Assembly (NCBI GenBank): GCA_022793375.1
Contig: JAAWCS010000077.1
Span: 1-64,000 of the forward strand
Origin: Lachnospiraceae bacterium
Lineage (GTDB): Bacteria; Bacillota; Clostridia; Lachnospirales; Lachnospiraceae
Direction: 5' to 3'
Length of the DNA stretch: 64,000 bases
The notes under the pieces were generated by a model that saw only the letters and a list, made by a program, of their open reading frames with translations, was not told where the DNA came from and did no database searches. Positions 1-7,019 of the stretch are shown in pieces. Made by a program: the position numbers and the translations under genes. How positions within the stretch are numbered: the stretch's first letter is position 1; the number at the start of each line of letters is the position of its first letter.

Positions 1-469
1 CATAGGACTTTCACCATTCAATAATACACCAACAATATATAGAGTTATTGTAGAGGGTGTTGTGTATTACATAGGTGTTGCAATAATGGAAGAAATTTAT
101 CTGAGAGGATTGTTGCAGAATATCATTGAAAAATGGTTTGGCATACGAAATAATGCTACATTATTTGCAGTTATTATATCATCTGCACTATTTGGGTTTG
201 GACATATTTTTGGCGCACTTGGGCAACCGATTTTGACAATTATATGCAAAGCTGTTTGGGCTACTGCATTAGGAATTTACTTTGGGGCGGTTTATGTCAA
301 AACCCGAAATTTATGGATACCGATTATTTTACATTTTATAGTGGATTTGTGTGGTATACCTTTTTGCTTTTCTAAAAGTAATCAATATCCGACAATAGGA
401 TTGGTCTGCTGTCTATCAATGTATTTGTTATTAGGACTATATGGCATTTATATTATTCGCAAAAAATAA
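1..469 (+). CDS. CPBP family intramembrane metalloprotease (5' end outside window)
   Basis: This is the C-terminal part of a multi-span CAAX/Abi (CPBP) family membrane protease. Seen: the family motifs EEIYLRG (EExxxR), FGFGHIF (FxxxH) and HFIVDLCG (HxxxD), separated and followed by hydrophobic segments. The track starts it at a GTG at 62, but the frame stays open to the left edge (it reads IGLSPFNNTPTIYRVIVEG before that GTG), so the true start lies outside the window. Family members cleave prenylated or peptide substrates in the membrane and are often found with bacteriocin or resistance genes. The substrate here is unknown. The gene is markedly AT-rich compared with the genome after 1.5 kb. 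Confidence 0.85.
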   Translation, partial: IGLSPFNNTPTIYRVIVEGVVYYIGVAIMEEIYLRGLLQNIIEKWFGIRNNATLFAVIISSALFGFGHIFGALGQPILTIICKAVWATALGIYFGAVYVKTRNLWIPIILHFIVDLCGIPFCFSKSNQYPTIGLVCCLSMYLLLGLYGIYIIRKK

Positions 470-570
470 AATAACTTCTGCCATATTTGCGAGCATTAAA
501 ACTATAAAATCATTTAACGGGGCGGAGATAAGAAAAATAAATAGTGTTTACCTTTAGGTAGCGATTATCT

Positions 571-674
571 CCTCGTAAAAAATGGCTATGTGTTTCCACA
601 TAGCCATTTGTGTAGTAACTCCATTAGAGTTGCTAACGCTTTTAGCAGTCCACTATGCGGTAGGACTCACCACT
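571..674 (-). ncRNA. Candidate compact small RNA with four abutting hairpins
   Basis: On the minus strand a promoter-like sequence (680-708) is followed by about 100 nt without an ORF that folds into four consecutive perfect stem-loops: 647-651/663-667 (AGTCC arms), 631-636/642-647 (TGCTAA arms), 617-621/627-631 (AACTC arms), then a 13-bp stem with a GAAA loop (580-609) followed by a T run. Neighbouring stems share or touch their boundary bases, which is unusually compact. A further inverted repeat (GGAGATAA, 524-531/565-572) lies just beyond the terminator. This is inferred to be an independent small RNA of the AT-rich patch. I do not recognise a named family. It could instead be a leader remnant of a lost gene. 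Confidence 0.6.
580..609 (-). terminator. Rho-independent terminator of the candidate small RNA
   Basis: A perfect 13-bp stem (AAATGGCTATGTG) closes a GAAA tetraloop when read on the minus strand and is followed at once by a T run. On the plus strand the downstream side is TGTGTAG, so the signal works only for minus-strand transcription. Confidence 0.8.
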
Positions 675-679
675 AATAG

Positions 680-708
680 TATAATACCATATCTCTGAAA
701 ATAGTCAA
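680..708 (-). promoter_or_regulatory. Promoter of the candidate small RNA
   Basis: The minus strand shows TTGACT (703-708) and, after 16-17 bp, TATTAT/ATTATA (680-686). Transcription would start about 7 bp on and run straight into the four-hairpin region. No ORF lies between this promoter and the terminator. Confidence 0.6.
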
Positions 709-767
709 TATTTTTGCGTAAACACACAAAATTCTCTTCCTTATGTTTTTATCTTAATCCAACTTTA

Positions 768-1001
768 TTATAATTGCAAATTTTCAAAATAGCATTTTTT
801 GTCTACGATAAGCCTATATCCACCCGATAATAAATCTTGATTCACAATCATCTCAGATTTATTTGATGTAATGATAACAATATCCAAATCTGAGCTTTCT
901 TTGCTTGTTCCTCTCGCATAAGAGCCTACAATAAGGATGCTCTCAACATATGAAGTATTCTCTGCATATTCTTTGAGTTCAATAAAAAAATCTTCAAGCA
1001 T
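768..1001 (-). pseudogene. Nucleotidyltransferase-fold protein, apparently internally shortened
   Basis: The 77-residue product carries the polymerase-beta-like motif GSYARGTSKESSDLDIVI (GSxxxG...DxD), typical of MNT/KNT-type nucleotidyltransferases that transfer an NMP to a protein, antibiotic or other substrate. Right after it the sequence jumps to SGGYRLIVDKKCYFENL, which resembles the end of longer (about 150-200 aa) members. The middle strand that normally supplies the third acidic residue appears to be missing. I infer an in-frame internal deletion and probably loss of activity. It lies 27 bp after the 141-aa gene, has no clear ribosome site and sits in the AT-rich patch. A natural minimal MNT-type antitoxin is an alternative, but no HEPN partner is visible. 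Confidence 0.55.
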
Positions 1002-1028
1002 ACTATTAACACTTCTATAAATGAGAAT

Positions 1029-1454
1029 TTACCGACTTGCCTGAAAGCCCAAAAATTCCTGCGCGCTTTCTTTTATGAGCTTATTAACATCTTCCCTGCT
1101 TGCAATTTCTTTCAAAATATCCATCCATTCCTCGGTATGTTCCCCTGCATTGATACATCTGTTTACCATCCAAACCGTTGTAATGGTGGGGGTTCTTTTT
1201 ACGGATGCCGCAAGAAAATCTTCATATTCCCCGCCGAATTGCTCAATAAAACTCACAATCGCACCAGGGTCGCCAAAGTAGGCTGTGGGATGTCGCTCAA
1301 GCAACTGTAATAAGGGCTCAACTGCCTCCGATTTATAACCCGCATTTGTAATAGTATCTATGCTGTCATAGATTACAAGAGTATCCGCCTCATCATATTC
1401 ATCAATGGATTCCTCAATCTTTGTAATCTCCTGCTCCAAAATTTCCCTGTCCAT
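1029..1454 (-). CDS. Hypothetical 141-aa acidic helical (HEAT-like) protein
   Basis: I do not recognise a named family. The protein is acidic, rich in Glu/Asp and predicted helical, with repeated helix-pair patterns (for example AVEPLLQLLERHPTAYFGDPG and WMVNRCINAGEHTEEWMDIL) reminiscent of HEAT-like or polymorphic-toxin immunity proteins. A GGAGGA ribosome site lies just before the ATG. The next gene downstream on the same strand is the shortened nucleotidyltransferase, so the two may be co-transcribed. An immunity role is only a guess from size, charge and fold pattern. Confidence 0.6.
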   Translation of the reverse strand: MDREILEQEITKIEESIDEYDEADTLVIYDSIDTITNAGYKSEAVEPLLQLLERHPTAYFGDPGAIVSFIEQFGGEYEDFLAASVKRTPTITTVWMVNRCINAGEHTEEWMDILKEIASREDVNKLIKESAQEFLGFQASR

Positions 1455-1597
1455 TCCTCCTCCGTAAATCCCAGTTGGGGCTGCTGCAAAACTCAGATAA
1501 AACGCAAAAATCCGCTAATGTATCCAGCCATCATCACCGCAAGGATATCTATTATCCATAGTTTCCCGCCGCTTCCCTGCTCCGTCTTATATGGATA

Positions 1598-1624
1598 CCG
1601 GGCCGCTGTGTTTTAGCGGCCCGG
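1598..1624 (-). terminator. GC-rich hairpin after the phosphohexomutase gene
   Basis: A perfect 10-bp stem (CCGGGCCGCT) with a 7-nt loop lies 17 bp past the stop codon of the minus-strand mutase gene. The T run is weak, so this may be a weak terminator or an mRNA 3'-end structure. It also marks the point where normal genome composition resumes. Confidence 0.6.
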
Positions 1625-1640
1625 CTGTATTCGTCTTATA

Positions 1641-3374
1641 TCAGTCGATCTTCTCGACAATCTCCTCCAGGGCCTGGCCCAGCGCCTTGGATTTCTCCGC
1701 CGCATCCTCCATCGATGCGCCTTTTACGCCGTAATACATTTTCAGCTTCGGCTCTGTACCGGAGGGGCGCACGCACACCCAGGCGTCGTCGGTCAGATCA
1801 TAGTAGAGCACCTTGGAGGAGGGCAGGCCGGTCGGCTTTACCTCGCCGGTCGCCAAATCGGTCACCGTATCCTTCATGTAATCCCGGGCCGAGGTCACCT
1901 GGTAAGCGCCAATCGTGGCCGGGGCCTGCTTCTGCAGGGTATCCATGATGCGGGCAATCTTCTCCAGTCCCTCCTTGCCCTTTAAGGTAAACGTCTTGAT
2001 ATCGTCCTTGTAATAGCCGTAGCGCTCGTACATGGCGATCATGGCATCCCACAGCGTCATGTTTTTGCTCTTATAGTAGGCGGCCGCCTCGCACAGCGCC
2101 ATCACGGCCACGATCGCGTCTTTATCCCTGGCATGGGTGCCGATCAAACAGCCATAGCTCTCCTCAAACCCAAAGAGGTATGTACCCTTGCCGCTCTCCT
2201 CAAAGCCCAGGATCTGCTGGCCAATATACTTAAATCCCGTCAGCACCTCGATCAGGCGCACGCCGTACCAGCGCGCGATCGCGTCGGCCAGGTTGGAGGT
2301 CACGATCGTCTTAATCAGCGCCCCGTCCTCCGGCAGACCCTTTAATTCCTTGATCTGGCCGATCTCATAGTCGGCCAGCAGACAGCCGGACATATTGCCG
2401 GTTAAGGTAATGTACTCTCCGCTCTTTGCGTCCTTTACATACACGCCCAGACGGTCGGCGTCGGGATCCGTCGCCAGCACCAGGTCGGCGTCCACCTCCT
2501 TTGCCAGCTTTAAGCCCAGCGTAAAGGCCTCGGCCGCCTCCGGATTCGGGTAGCTGACGGTCGGGAACTCGCCGTCGGGCAGTTCCTGCTCCGGCACCAC
2601 CCACACATTTTCAAAGCCCAGCTCCTTCATGATGCGGCGCGCCGGGATATTGCCGGTGCCATGGAGCGGAGAATAGACAATGCGCAGGTTCTTGGCCTGC
2701 TCGGCGATGCAGTCGGGACGGCGCACCTGCGATTTGAGCGCCGCGATGTAGGCATCGTCGATCTCCTTGCCGATCGGCACATACAGGCCGGCTGCCTTAG
2801 CCGCTTCCTTATCCATTGTCTTTACTTCGGCAAAATCGGTCACGGCCTGTACCTCGGCCATGATACCGCTGTCATGGGGCGGCGTGATCTGCGCGCCATC
2901 CTCCCAATATACTTTATAGCCGTTGTATTCCGGCGGGTTATGACTGGCCGTGATATTGATGCCGGCGATGCATTTTAAGGTGCGCACGGCAAACGACAGC
3001 TCCGGTGTCGGCCGCAAAGACTCGAATACGTAGGCCTTGATCCCGTTTGCACACAGGCACAGCGCCGCCTCGTCGGCAAACTCCGGCGACATCCGGCGCG
3101 AATCGTAAGCGATCGCCACGCCACGCTCCTGCGCGCCCTGCTTGGTGATATAATTTGCCAGCCCCTGGGTGGTCTTGCGGACTGTATAGATATTCATGCG
3201 GTTTGTGCCGGCGCCGATTACGCCGCGCAGACCAGCCGTACCAAACGCTAAGGACATATAGAAACGGTCCTCGATCTCCTTCTCATTGTCCCGGATCGCC
3301 TCCAGTTCCGCTTTTGTCGCCGCGTCAAAATAAGGATTGGCCAGCCACTGCTCGTAGGTTTCTTTGTAACCCAT
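1641..3374 (-). CDS. Phosphoglucomutase/phosphomannomutase
   Basis: A cytoplasmic alpha-D-phosphohexomutase interconverting hexose 1- and 6-phosphates for glycogen, nucleotide-sugar and envelope synthesis. All four family signatures are present: TASHNPP with phospho-Ser about residue 144, the metal loop DPDADRLGV, the sugar-specificity loop GFEESYG, and the phosphate-binding RPSGTEPKLK near the C-terminus. At 577 aa it matches the long clostridial PGM/PMM type. I start it at the internal ATG (MGYKETYEQW), which has AGGAGG about 8 bp upstream. The track's extra 31 N-terminal residues are not family-like. The gene appears monocistronic and ends at a GC-rich hairpin. Confidence 0.93.
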   Translation of the reverse strand: MGYKETYEQWLANPYFDAATKAELEAIRDNEKEIEDRFYMSLAFGTAGLRGVIGAGTNRMNIYTVRKTTQGLANYITKQGAQERGVAIAYDSRRMSPEFADEAALCLCANGIKAYVFESLRPTPELSFAVRTLKCIAGINITASHNPPEYNGYKVYWEDGAQITPPHDSGIMAEVQAVTDFAEVKTMDKEAAKAAGLYVPIGKEIDDAYIAALKSQVRRPDCIAEQAKNLRIVYSPLHGTGNIPARRIMKELGFENVWVVPEQELPDGEFPTVSYPNPEAAEAFTLGLKLAKEVDADLVLATDPDADRLGVYVKDAKSGEYITLTGNMSGCLLADYEIGQIKELKGLPEDGALIKTIVTSNLADAIARWYGVRLIEVLTGFKYIGQQILGFEESGKGTYLFGFEESYGCLIGTHARDKDAIVAVMALCEAAAYYKSKNMTLWDAMIAMYERYGYYKDDIKTFTLKGKEGLEKIARIMDTLQKQAPATIGAYQVTSARDYMKDTVTDLATGEVKPTGLPSSKVLYYDLTDDAWVCVRPSGTEPKLKMYYGVKGASMEDAAEKSKALGQALEEIVEKID

Positions 3375-3476
3375 AAATGTTTTCCTCCTGTGATCTTTTT
3401 GCGGGCCTGTCCACCTCTGCGGATGGAACGCTGCCGACAGCCTGTTCTGCCGCCGGCCTTTGCCCATTCGCTTCTA

Positions 3477-4445
3477 TTATATAACACTCTGCCGTAAAAA
3501 GTCCAGAAACTTCTTGCGTTCCGGCTCCTGTTCTTCCAAAATTTTCAGCTTTTCCGTATTCCTGGCCGGAATCCATGCCTTATTCGAGTTGTAATAGAAA
3601 TTGATCTGTTTCCAGTATTTTTCAGGATACAAAAAACGGATATACAAATACTCCCGGTCGTGCGGCGACAGCGGCAGATAGCGGTCGTACTCCTCCAGCA
3701 TCCGCTTTCCCGTGCGGCAGCAAAATCCCTGCTTTTCCATTGCCTTGCGCATAAAATAGTACAGATCCGAAGCCTGTGTCCCGCGCGTCATGCCCATGAA
3801 ATCGGTGACCATCGCAAACTCACCGTCATAGAGGATATGATGATGGCTGTACTCGCCATGGCAAAGCTGACTTACGCACAGCGTCTGCTCCTGCTGCTTT
3901 AAAAGCCGCTCCGCCTCCTCTGCCTGTTCAAAGAACATCGGGAAACTGCGCATCATGCACAGTTCAAATTCCGATTTATGGCGCACTTTGCGTACAAAGC
4001 TCCGCGCACGGCGCAGTTCGGCCGTGTGGCGGCCGTACCCCTGCAAAAGGCTGTCCCCCTCTTTATACGAATCGCCCGCAAGCTGCCGCAGGCCGCTGTG
4101 AAGCAGGGCCAAAAGCCGTACCCCCCGCAGCACCTCCGCTTCGTTCATCAGATCGCATTCCCGTCCGCCGTTCCATTCTTTTACCACATAGGGCGTCTGC
4201 TCGGCATCGAGACTCAATAGCTGCCCCTCACGGTTTGGAATTACGCGGTCTACCGCCACGGCAGTACAGGCTTCCAGCGCGGTGAGCGTTTCCTGTACCT
4301 GCGAAAGCCTGGCCTCCGTCCCTTTATATTCCTTCAACAGCCGGCAGCCTTGTCTCGTTTCGCACAGCACCGCTCCCCGGACCCGGCTGGTGCGGATTAT
4401 GTCTAATTCATACTGCTGTAATACGTCAAGCCCTTTTTCGTTCAC
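3477..4445 (-). CDS. CotS-like spore-coat kinase-fold protein
   Basis: A protein of about 322 aa with an aminoglycoside-phosphotransferase/choline-kinase fold of the CotS spore-coat type. Seen: LLKEYKGT in the nucleotide-lysine region, LCHGEYSHHHILY (the HGD-like catalytic loop with Glu replacing Asp), MVTDFMGM (the DFD/DFG-like metal loop) and a C-terminal YPEKYWKQINFYYNSNKAW segment typical of the CotS group. The altered catalytic loop suggests weak or no kinase activity, as thought for coat-structural members. I choose the GTG start (VNEKGLDVL) because GGAGGCGGAGG lies just upstream. The gene supports a sporulating host. Confidence 0.75.
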   Translation of the reverse strand: MNEKGLDVLQQYELDIIRTSRVRGAVLCETRQGCRLLKEYKGTEARLSQVQETLTALEACTAVAVDRVIPNREGQLLSLDAEQTPYVVKEWNGGRECDLMNEAEVLRGVRLLALLHSGLRQLAGDSYKEGDSLLQGYGRHTAELRRARSFVRKVRHKSEFELCMMRSFPMFFEQAEEAERLLKQQEQTLCVSQLCHGEYSHHHILYDGEFAMVTDFMGMTRGTQASDLYYFMRKAMEKQGFCCRTGKRMLEEYDRYLPLSPHDREYLYIRFLYPEKYWKQINFYYNSNKAWIPARNTEKLKILEEQEPERKKFLDFLRQSVI

Positions 4446-4513
4446 CGTTACCCCTCCGCCTCCTTCGCTACTGTCATTGTATGAACCACAGCCCGGAAAA
4501 ATTCCTGGTATAC

Positions 4514-4542
4514 TTGACAAACCCGTCCATTCCGGGTACACT
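4514..4542 (+). promoter_or_regulatory. Sigma-A promoter of the threonine ammonia-lyase gene
   Basis: TTGACA (4514-4519), a 17-bp spacer and TACACT (4537-4542) lie 39 bp before the start codon. The ribosome site AGGAGG follows. No T-box or riboswitch fits in the short leader. Confidence 0.75.
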
Positions 4543-4581
4543 GAGTGCCAGTAGCACCTGTAAGTCTAGGAGGAACTTATT

Positions 4582-5787
4582 ATGCTGACATTAGACAAAA
4601 TCTATCACGCGGCTTTCGTTTTAAAGAACGTGGCCCGTAAGACCGACCTGATCGCTGCCACAGGCCTTGGCGGAAGCGGCGAACTGTATCTGAAAACGGA
4701 GAATCTGCAGATCACCGGCAGCTTCAAGCTGCGCGGCGCTTATTATAAGATTAGTCAACTGACAGAAGAGGAAAAAGCGCGCGGCATCATCGCCTGCAGC
4801 GCCGGCAACCACGCGCAGGGCGTTGCCCTGGCCGCCACCGAAAACGGCATCGCCAGCACAATCTGCATGCCGGACGGCGCTCCTATCAGCAAGGTCGAGG
4901 CTACTAAGCGTCTTGGCGCCCAGGTATGCCTTGTAAAGGGCGCTTATGACGACGCCTATGAATACGCCTGTAAACTGCGCGAGGAGACCGGCGCTACCTT
5001 CATTCATCCCTTCGACGACGACCTGGTGATTGCCGGCCAGGGAACGATCGGCTTAGAGATCCTCGACCAGCTTTCCGATGTGGATGCCGTGCTGGTACCG
5101 ATCGGCGGCGGCGGCCTGATCGGCGGCGTGGCCTTTGCCATCAAGAGCCTGCGCCCCGACGTCAAGGTCTACGGCGTACAGTCGGCCGGCGCTCCCAGCA
5201 TGTTCAACAGCTTGAGCGCGCATGAGGCCATCACACTGGACCGTGTCTCGACCTTTGCCGACGGCATCGCTGTCAAGCATCCCAGCGAAAAGACCTTCGC
5301 GCTGGTCGAGCAGTATGTGGACGGCGTCGTCACGGTCACCGAGGACGAAATCGCCGCCGCTATCCTCGCCCTGATCGAAAAGCAGAAGCTGATTGCCGAA
5401 GGCGCCGGCGCTGTCGGCGTGGCGGCCGCCATGTTTGACAAGGTGGATTTAAAGGGTAAAAAAGCCGTCTGCCTGGTATCCGGCGGCAACATTGACGTAA
5501 ATATCCTAAACCGCGTCATCACCCGCGGCCTGGTGATGAGCGGCCGCAATACCAACCTGATGATCGCCCTGGAGGATAAGCCCGGCCAGCTGCAGGGCGT
5601 CAGCGAAATCATCAGCCGCTGCGGCGGCAATGTGGTCAGCGTCTACCACGACCGGGCCGATACCAGTATGACGATCACCAGCTGCTACCTGCGGCTTGGA
5701 CTGGAGACACGCGACCGGACACAGATCAAGGAAATCCGCGAGGCTTTGACCGCCGCCGGCTTCCGTCTGGTCAGCGAACGGGCCTGA
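4582..5787 (+). CDS. ilvA: Threonine ammonia-lyase (threonine dehydratase) with ACT domain
   Basis: A PLP enzyme that deaminates threonine to 2-oxobutanoate, feeding isoleucine synthesis or threonine catabolism. Seen: the PLP lysine in GSFKLRGAY (Lys49), the SAGNHAQGVA substrate loop, the glycine-rich phosphate loop GGGGLIGG, and from about residue 330 a single ACT domain (LMIALEDKPGQLQGVSEI). The 401-aa length and one ACT domain resemble the shorter IlvA/TdcB-like clostridial form, so a catabolic role (tdcB) cannot be excluded. It has its own promoter and a terminator-like hairpin. Confidence 0.9.
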   Translation: MLTLDKIYHAAFVLKNVARKTDLIAATGLGGSGELYLKTENLQITGSFKLRGAYYKISQLTEEEKARGIIACSAGNHAQGVALAATENGIASTICMPDGAPISKVEATKRLGAQVCLVKGAYDDAYEYACKLREETGATFIHPFDDDLVIAGQGTIGLEILDQLSDVDAVLVPIGGGGLIGGVAFAIKSLRPDVKVYGVQSAGAPSMFNSLSAHEAITLDRVSTFADGIAVKHPSEKTFALVEQYVDGVVTVTEDEIAAAILALIEKQKLIAEGAGAVGVAAAMFDKVDLKGKKAVCLVSGGNIDVNILNRVITRGLVMSGRNTNLMIALEDKPGQLQGVSEIISRCGGNVVSVYHDRADTSMTITSCYLRLGLETRDRTQIKEIREALTAAGFRLVSERA

Positions 5788-5836
5788 ACAGCGCCGGATT
5801 TTCAAAGCGGCCTTACTAAAAATCTTCACGGAAAAA

Positions 5837-5856
5837 GGGAGCGGCCTACCGCTCCC
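5837..5856. terminator. Shared terminator between convergent genes
   Basis: GGGAGCGG-CCTA-CCGCTCCC is flanked by A-rich and T-rich sequence and can end transcription from both sides: the lyase gene from the left and the DUF3021 gene from the right. It overlaps the last codons of the DUF3021 gene. Confidence 0.75.
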
Positions 5857-6319
5857 CTTTTGTTCCCCATAAATGCGCGTTCAATTTTTTGACCATATAT
5901 TTGCCGGTGATAAATTCAATTGCCCAAACCGCCGCAAAAATCAGGGCAAAGATGCCAAAGTAACTCAAAAATCCCCACATGCTGTGTTCCATCCAGTGCA
6001 GCACATAGGCAATCGGCATCATTATCATGGAAACAATTGCAAAATATACCCCGGTTTGTCTGACAAGACTCCAGCGCTCCATTTCCCATATTATGGAAGC
6101 CGCCCCAAATCCTGCCCCCAGCACACCCCAGAACAGGGTCTGCAGACGAACTGCCTCAAGTTCGTTTTCCACTGCCGCAATCAGCCCCGGCACGCACGGC
6201 ACGTAATGCCCCTGCCCCCATGCCTGAGAACCGGCAACCGTAATCAGGTATCCGATGGCAATCCCCGGCAAAATTCCCTGAAGGCCGCGCAGAATGATTT
6301 TCCTTTTCATGTTCTCCAC
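5846..6319 (-). CDS. DUF3021 membrane protein, partner of the LytTR regulator
   Basis: A 157-aa protein with four hydrophobic segments (about residues 10-30, 60-80, 88-108 and 115-135), matching the small DUF3021 membrane family. It starts 1 bp after the LytTR gene stops, so the two are translationally linked. In streptococci, LytTR regulators paired with small membrane proteins (HdrRM, BrsRM) are held inactive by the membrane partner. By analogy this protein is probably an inhibitor or sensor for the regulator upstream. What it senses is unknown. Confidence 0.75.
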   Translation of the reverse strand: MENMKRKIILRGLQGILPGIAIGYLITVAGSQAWGQGHYVPCVPGLIAAVENELEAVRLQTLFWGVLGAGFGAASIIWEMERWSLVRQTGVYFAIVSMIMMPIAYVLHWMEHSMWGFLSYFGIFALIFAAVWAIEFITGKYMVKKLNAHLWGTKGER

Positions 6320-6320
6320 C

Positions 6321-6761
6321 TCACATTCCTAATATTTTTTTGATTTTCGGCACATACCGCCTGGACACATAGCTGACCGTCCCGTCGGACAGTTTGACGC
6401 AGATCGTCCCCGTAAAGCTTAAGTCAAAGGTCCTGATCTGTTTTAGATTCAGGATCTCCGAATTGGAAATGCGGACAAAAAAGCGGGGATCCAGGCGCGC
6501 TTCTGCTTCGTACAAGCGAAGGCGCAGCATATATTCGCCGTTTTTCGTGACCGCAAAAACCTTTCCCGCATTCGCATATACCCGGATCAGGCTGCCAGGC
6601 TCCAATACTTCAAATTTGTCGTCTTTGCAGCCAGAAAGAATCTGCGGGGGATTTTCCGATATCTTTTCGACAATCCTTTCCACCTCCTCCGTTATGGAAT
6701 CTGTTAGGATCCATACTTTAGGTTCCGTACAGGACGGATCAATCTTTATTTCAACTTGCAT
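6321..6761 (-). CDS. LytTR-domain DNA-binding regulator
   Basis: A 146-aa stand-alone LytTR regulator. The C-terminal half has the LytTR pattern (LEPGSLIRVYANAGKVFAVT, then FVRISNSEILNLKQIRTFDL and DGTVSYVSRRYVPKIKKIL). The first ~45 residues are a short domain without a phosphoacceptor, so it is not a response regulator. It is the first gene of a two-gene operon with the DUF3021 membrane protein, with a good promoter 76 bp upstream. Such pairs usually autoregulate. Other targets are not visible here. Confidence 0.85.
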   Translation of the reverse strand: MQVEIKIDPSCTEPKVWILTDSITEEVERIVEKISENPPQILSGCKDDKFEVLEPGSLIRVYANAGKVFAVTKNGEYMLRLRLYEAEARLDPRFFVRISNSEILNLKQIRTFDLSFTGTICVKLSDGTVSYVSRRYVPKIKKILGM

Positions 6762-6836
6762 CCTCTCACTCTCTTTCTTTTATATTACCGATATTCCCCA
6801 AAACGAACCGAGCGTCCGGTATTTCTCTTTATGGTT

Positions 6837-6865
6837 ATTATAGATAAAACAAAATCCGCCCGCAA
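6837..6865 (-). promoter_or_regulatory. Promoter of the LytTR-DUF3021 operon
   Basis: On the minus strand, TTGCGG (6860-6865), a 17-bp spacer and a perfect TATAAT (6837-6842). It lies in the 258-bp divergent region before the 7020 gene. I see no confident LytTR direct repeats there. Confidence 0.6.
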
Positions 6866-7019
6866 CCAATTTACAACAAGCGGTCGATTTCGGCACACGA
6901 ACGGCAGCCGCCCTTTGCGGTTTGTCGATAAAAAATTGCCCTTTGCACCGGCTTTTGATTGCAAAATCTTTTCGATATGCTATTCTTAATAGTAGAAAGC
7001 GCAGAGAAAGGAGACTCCT

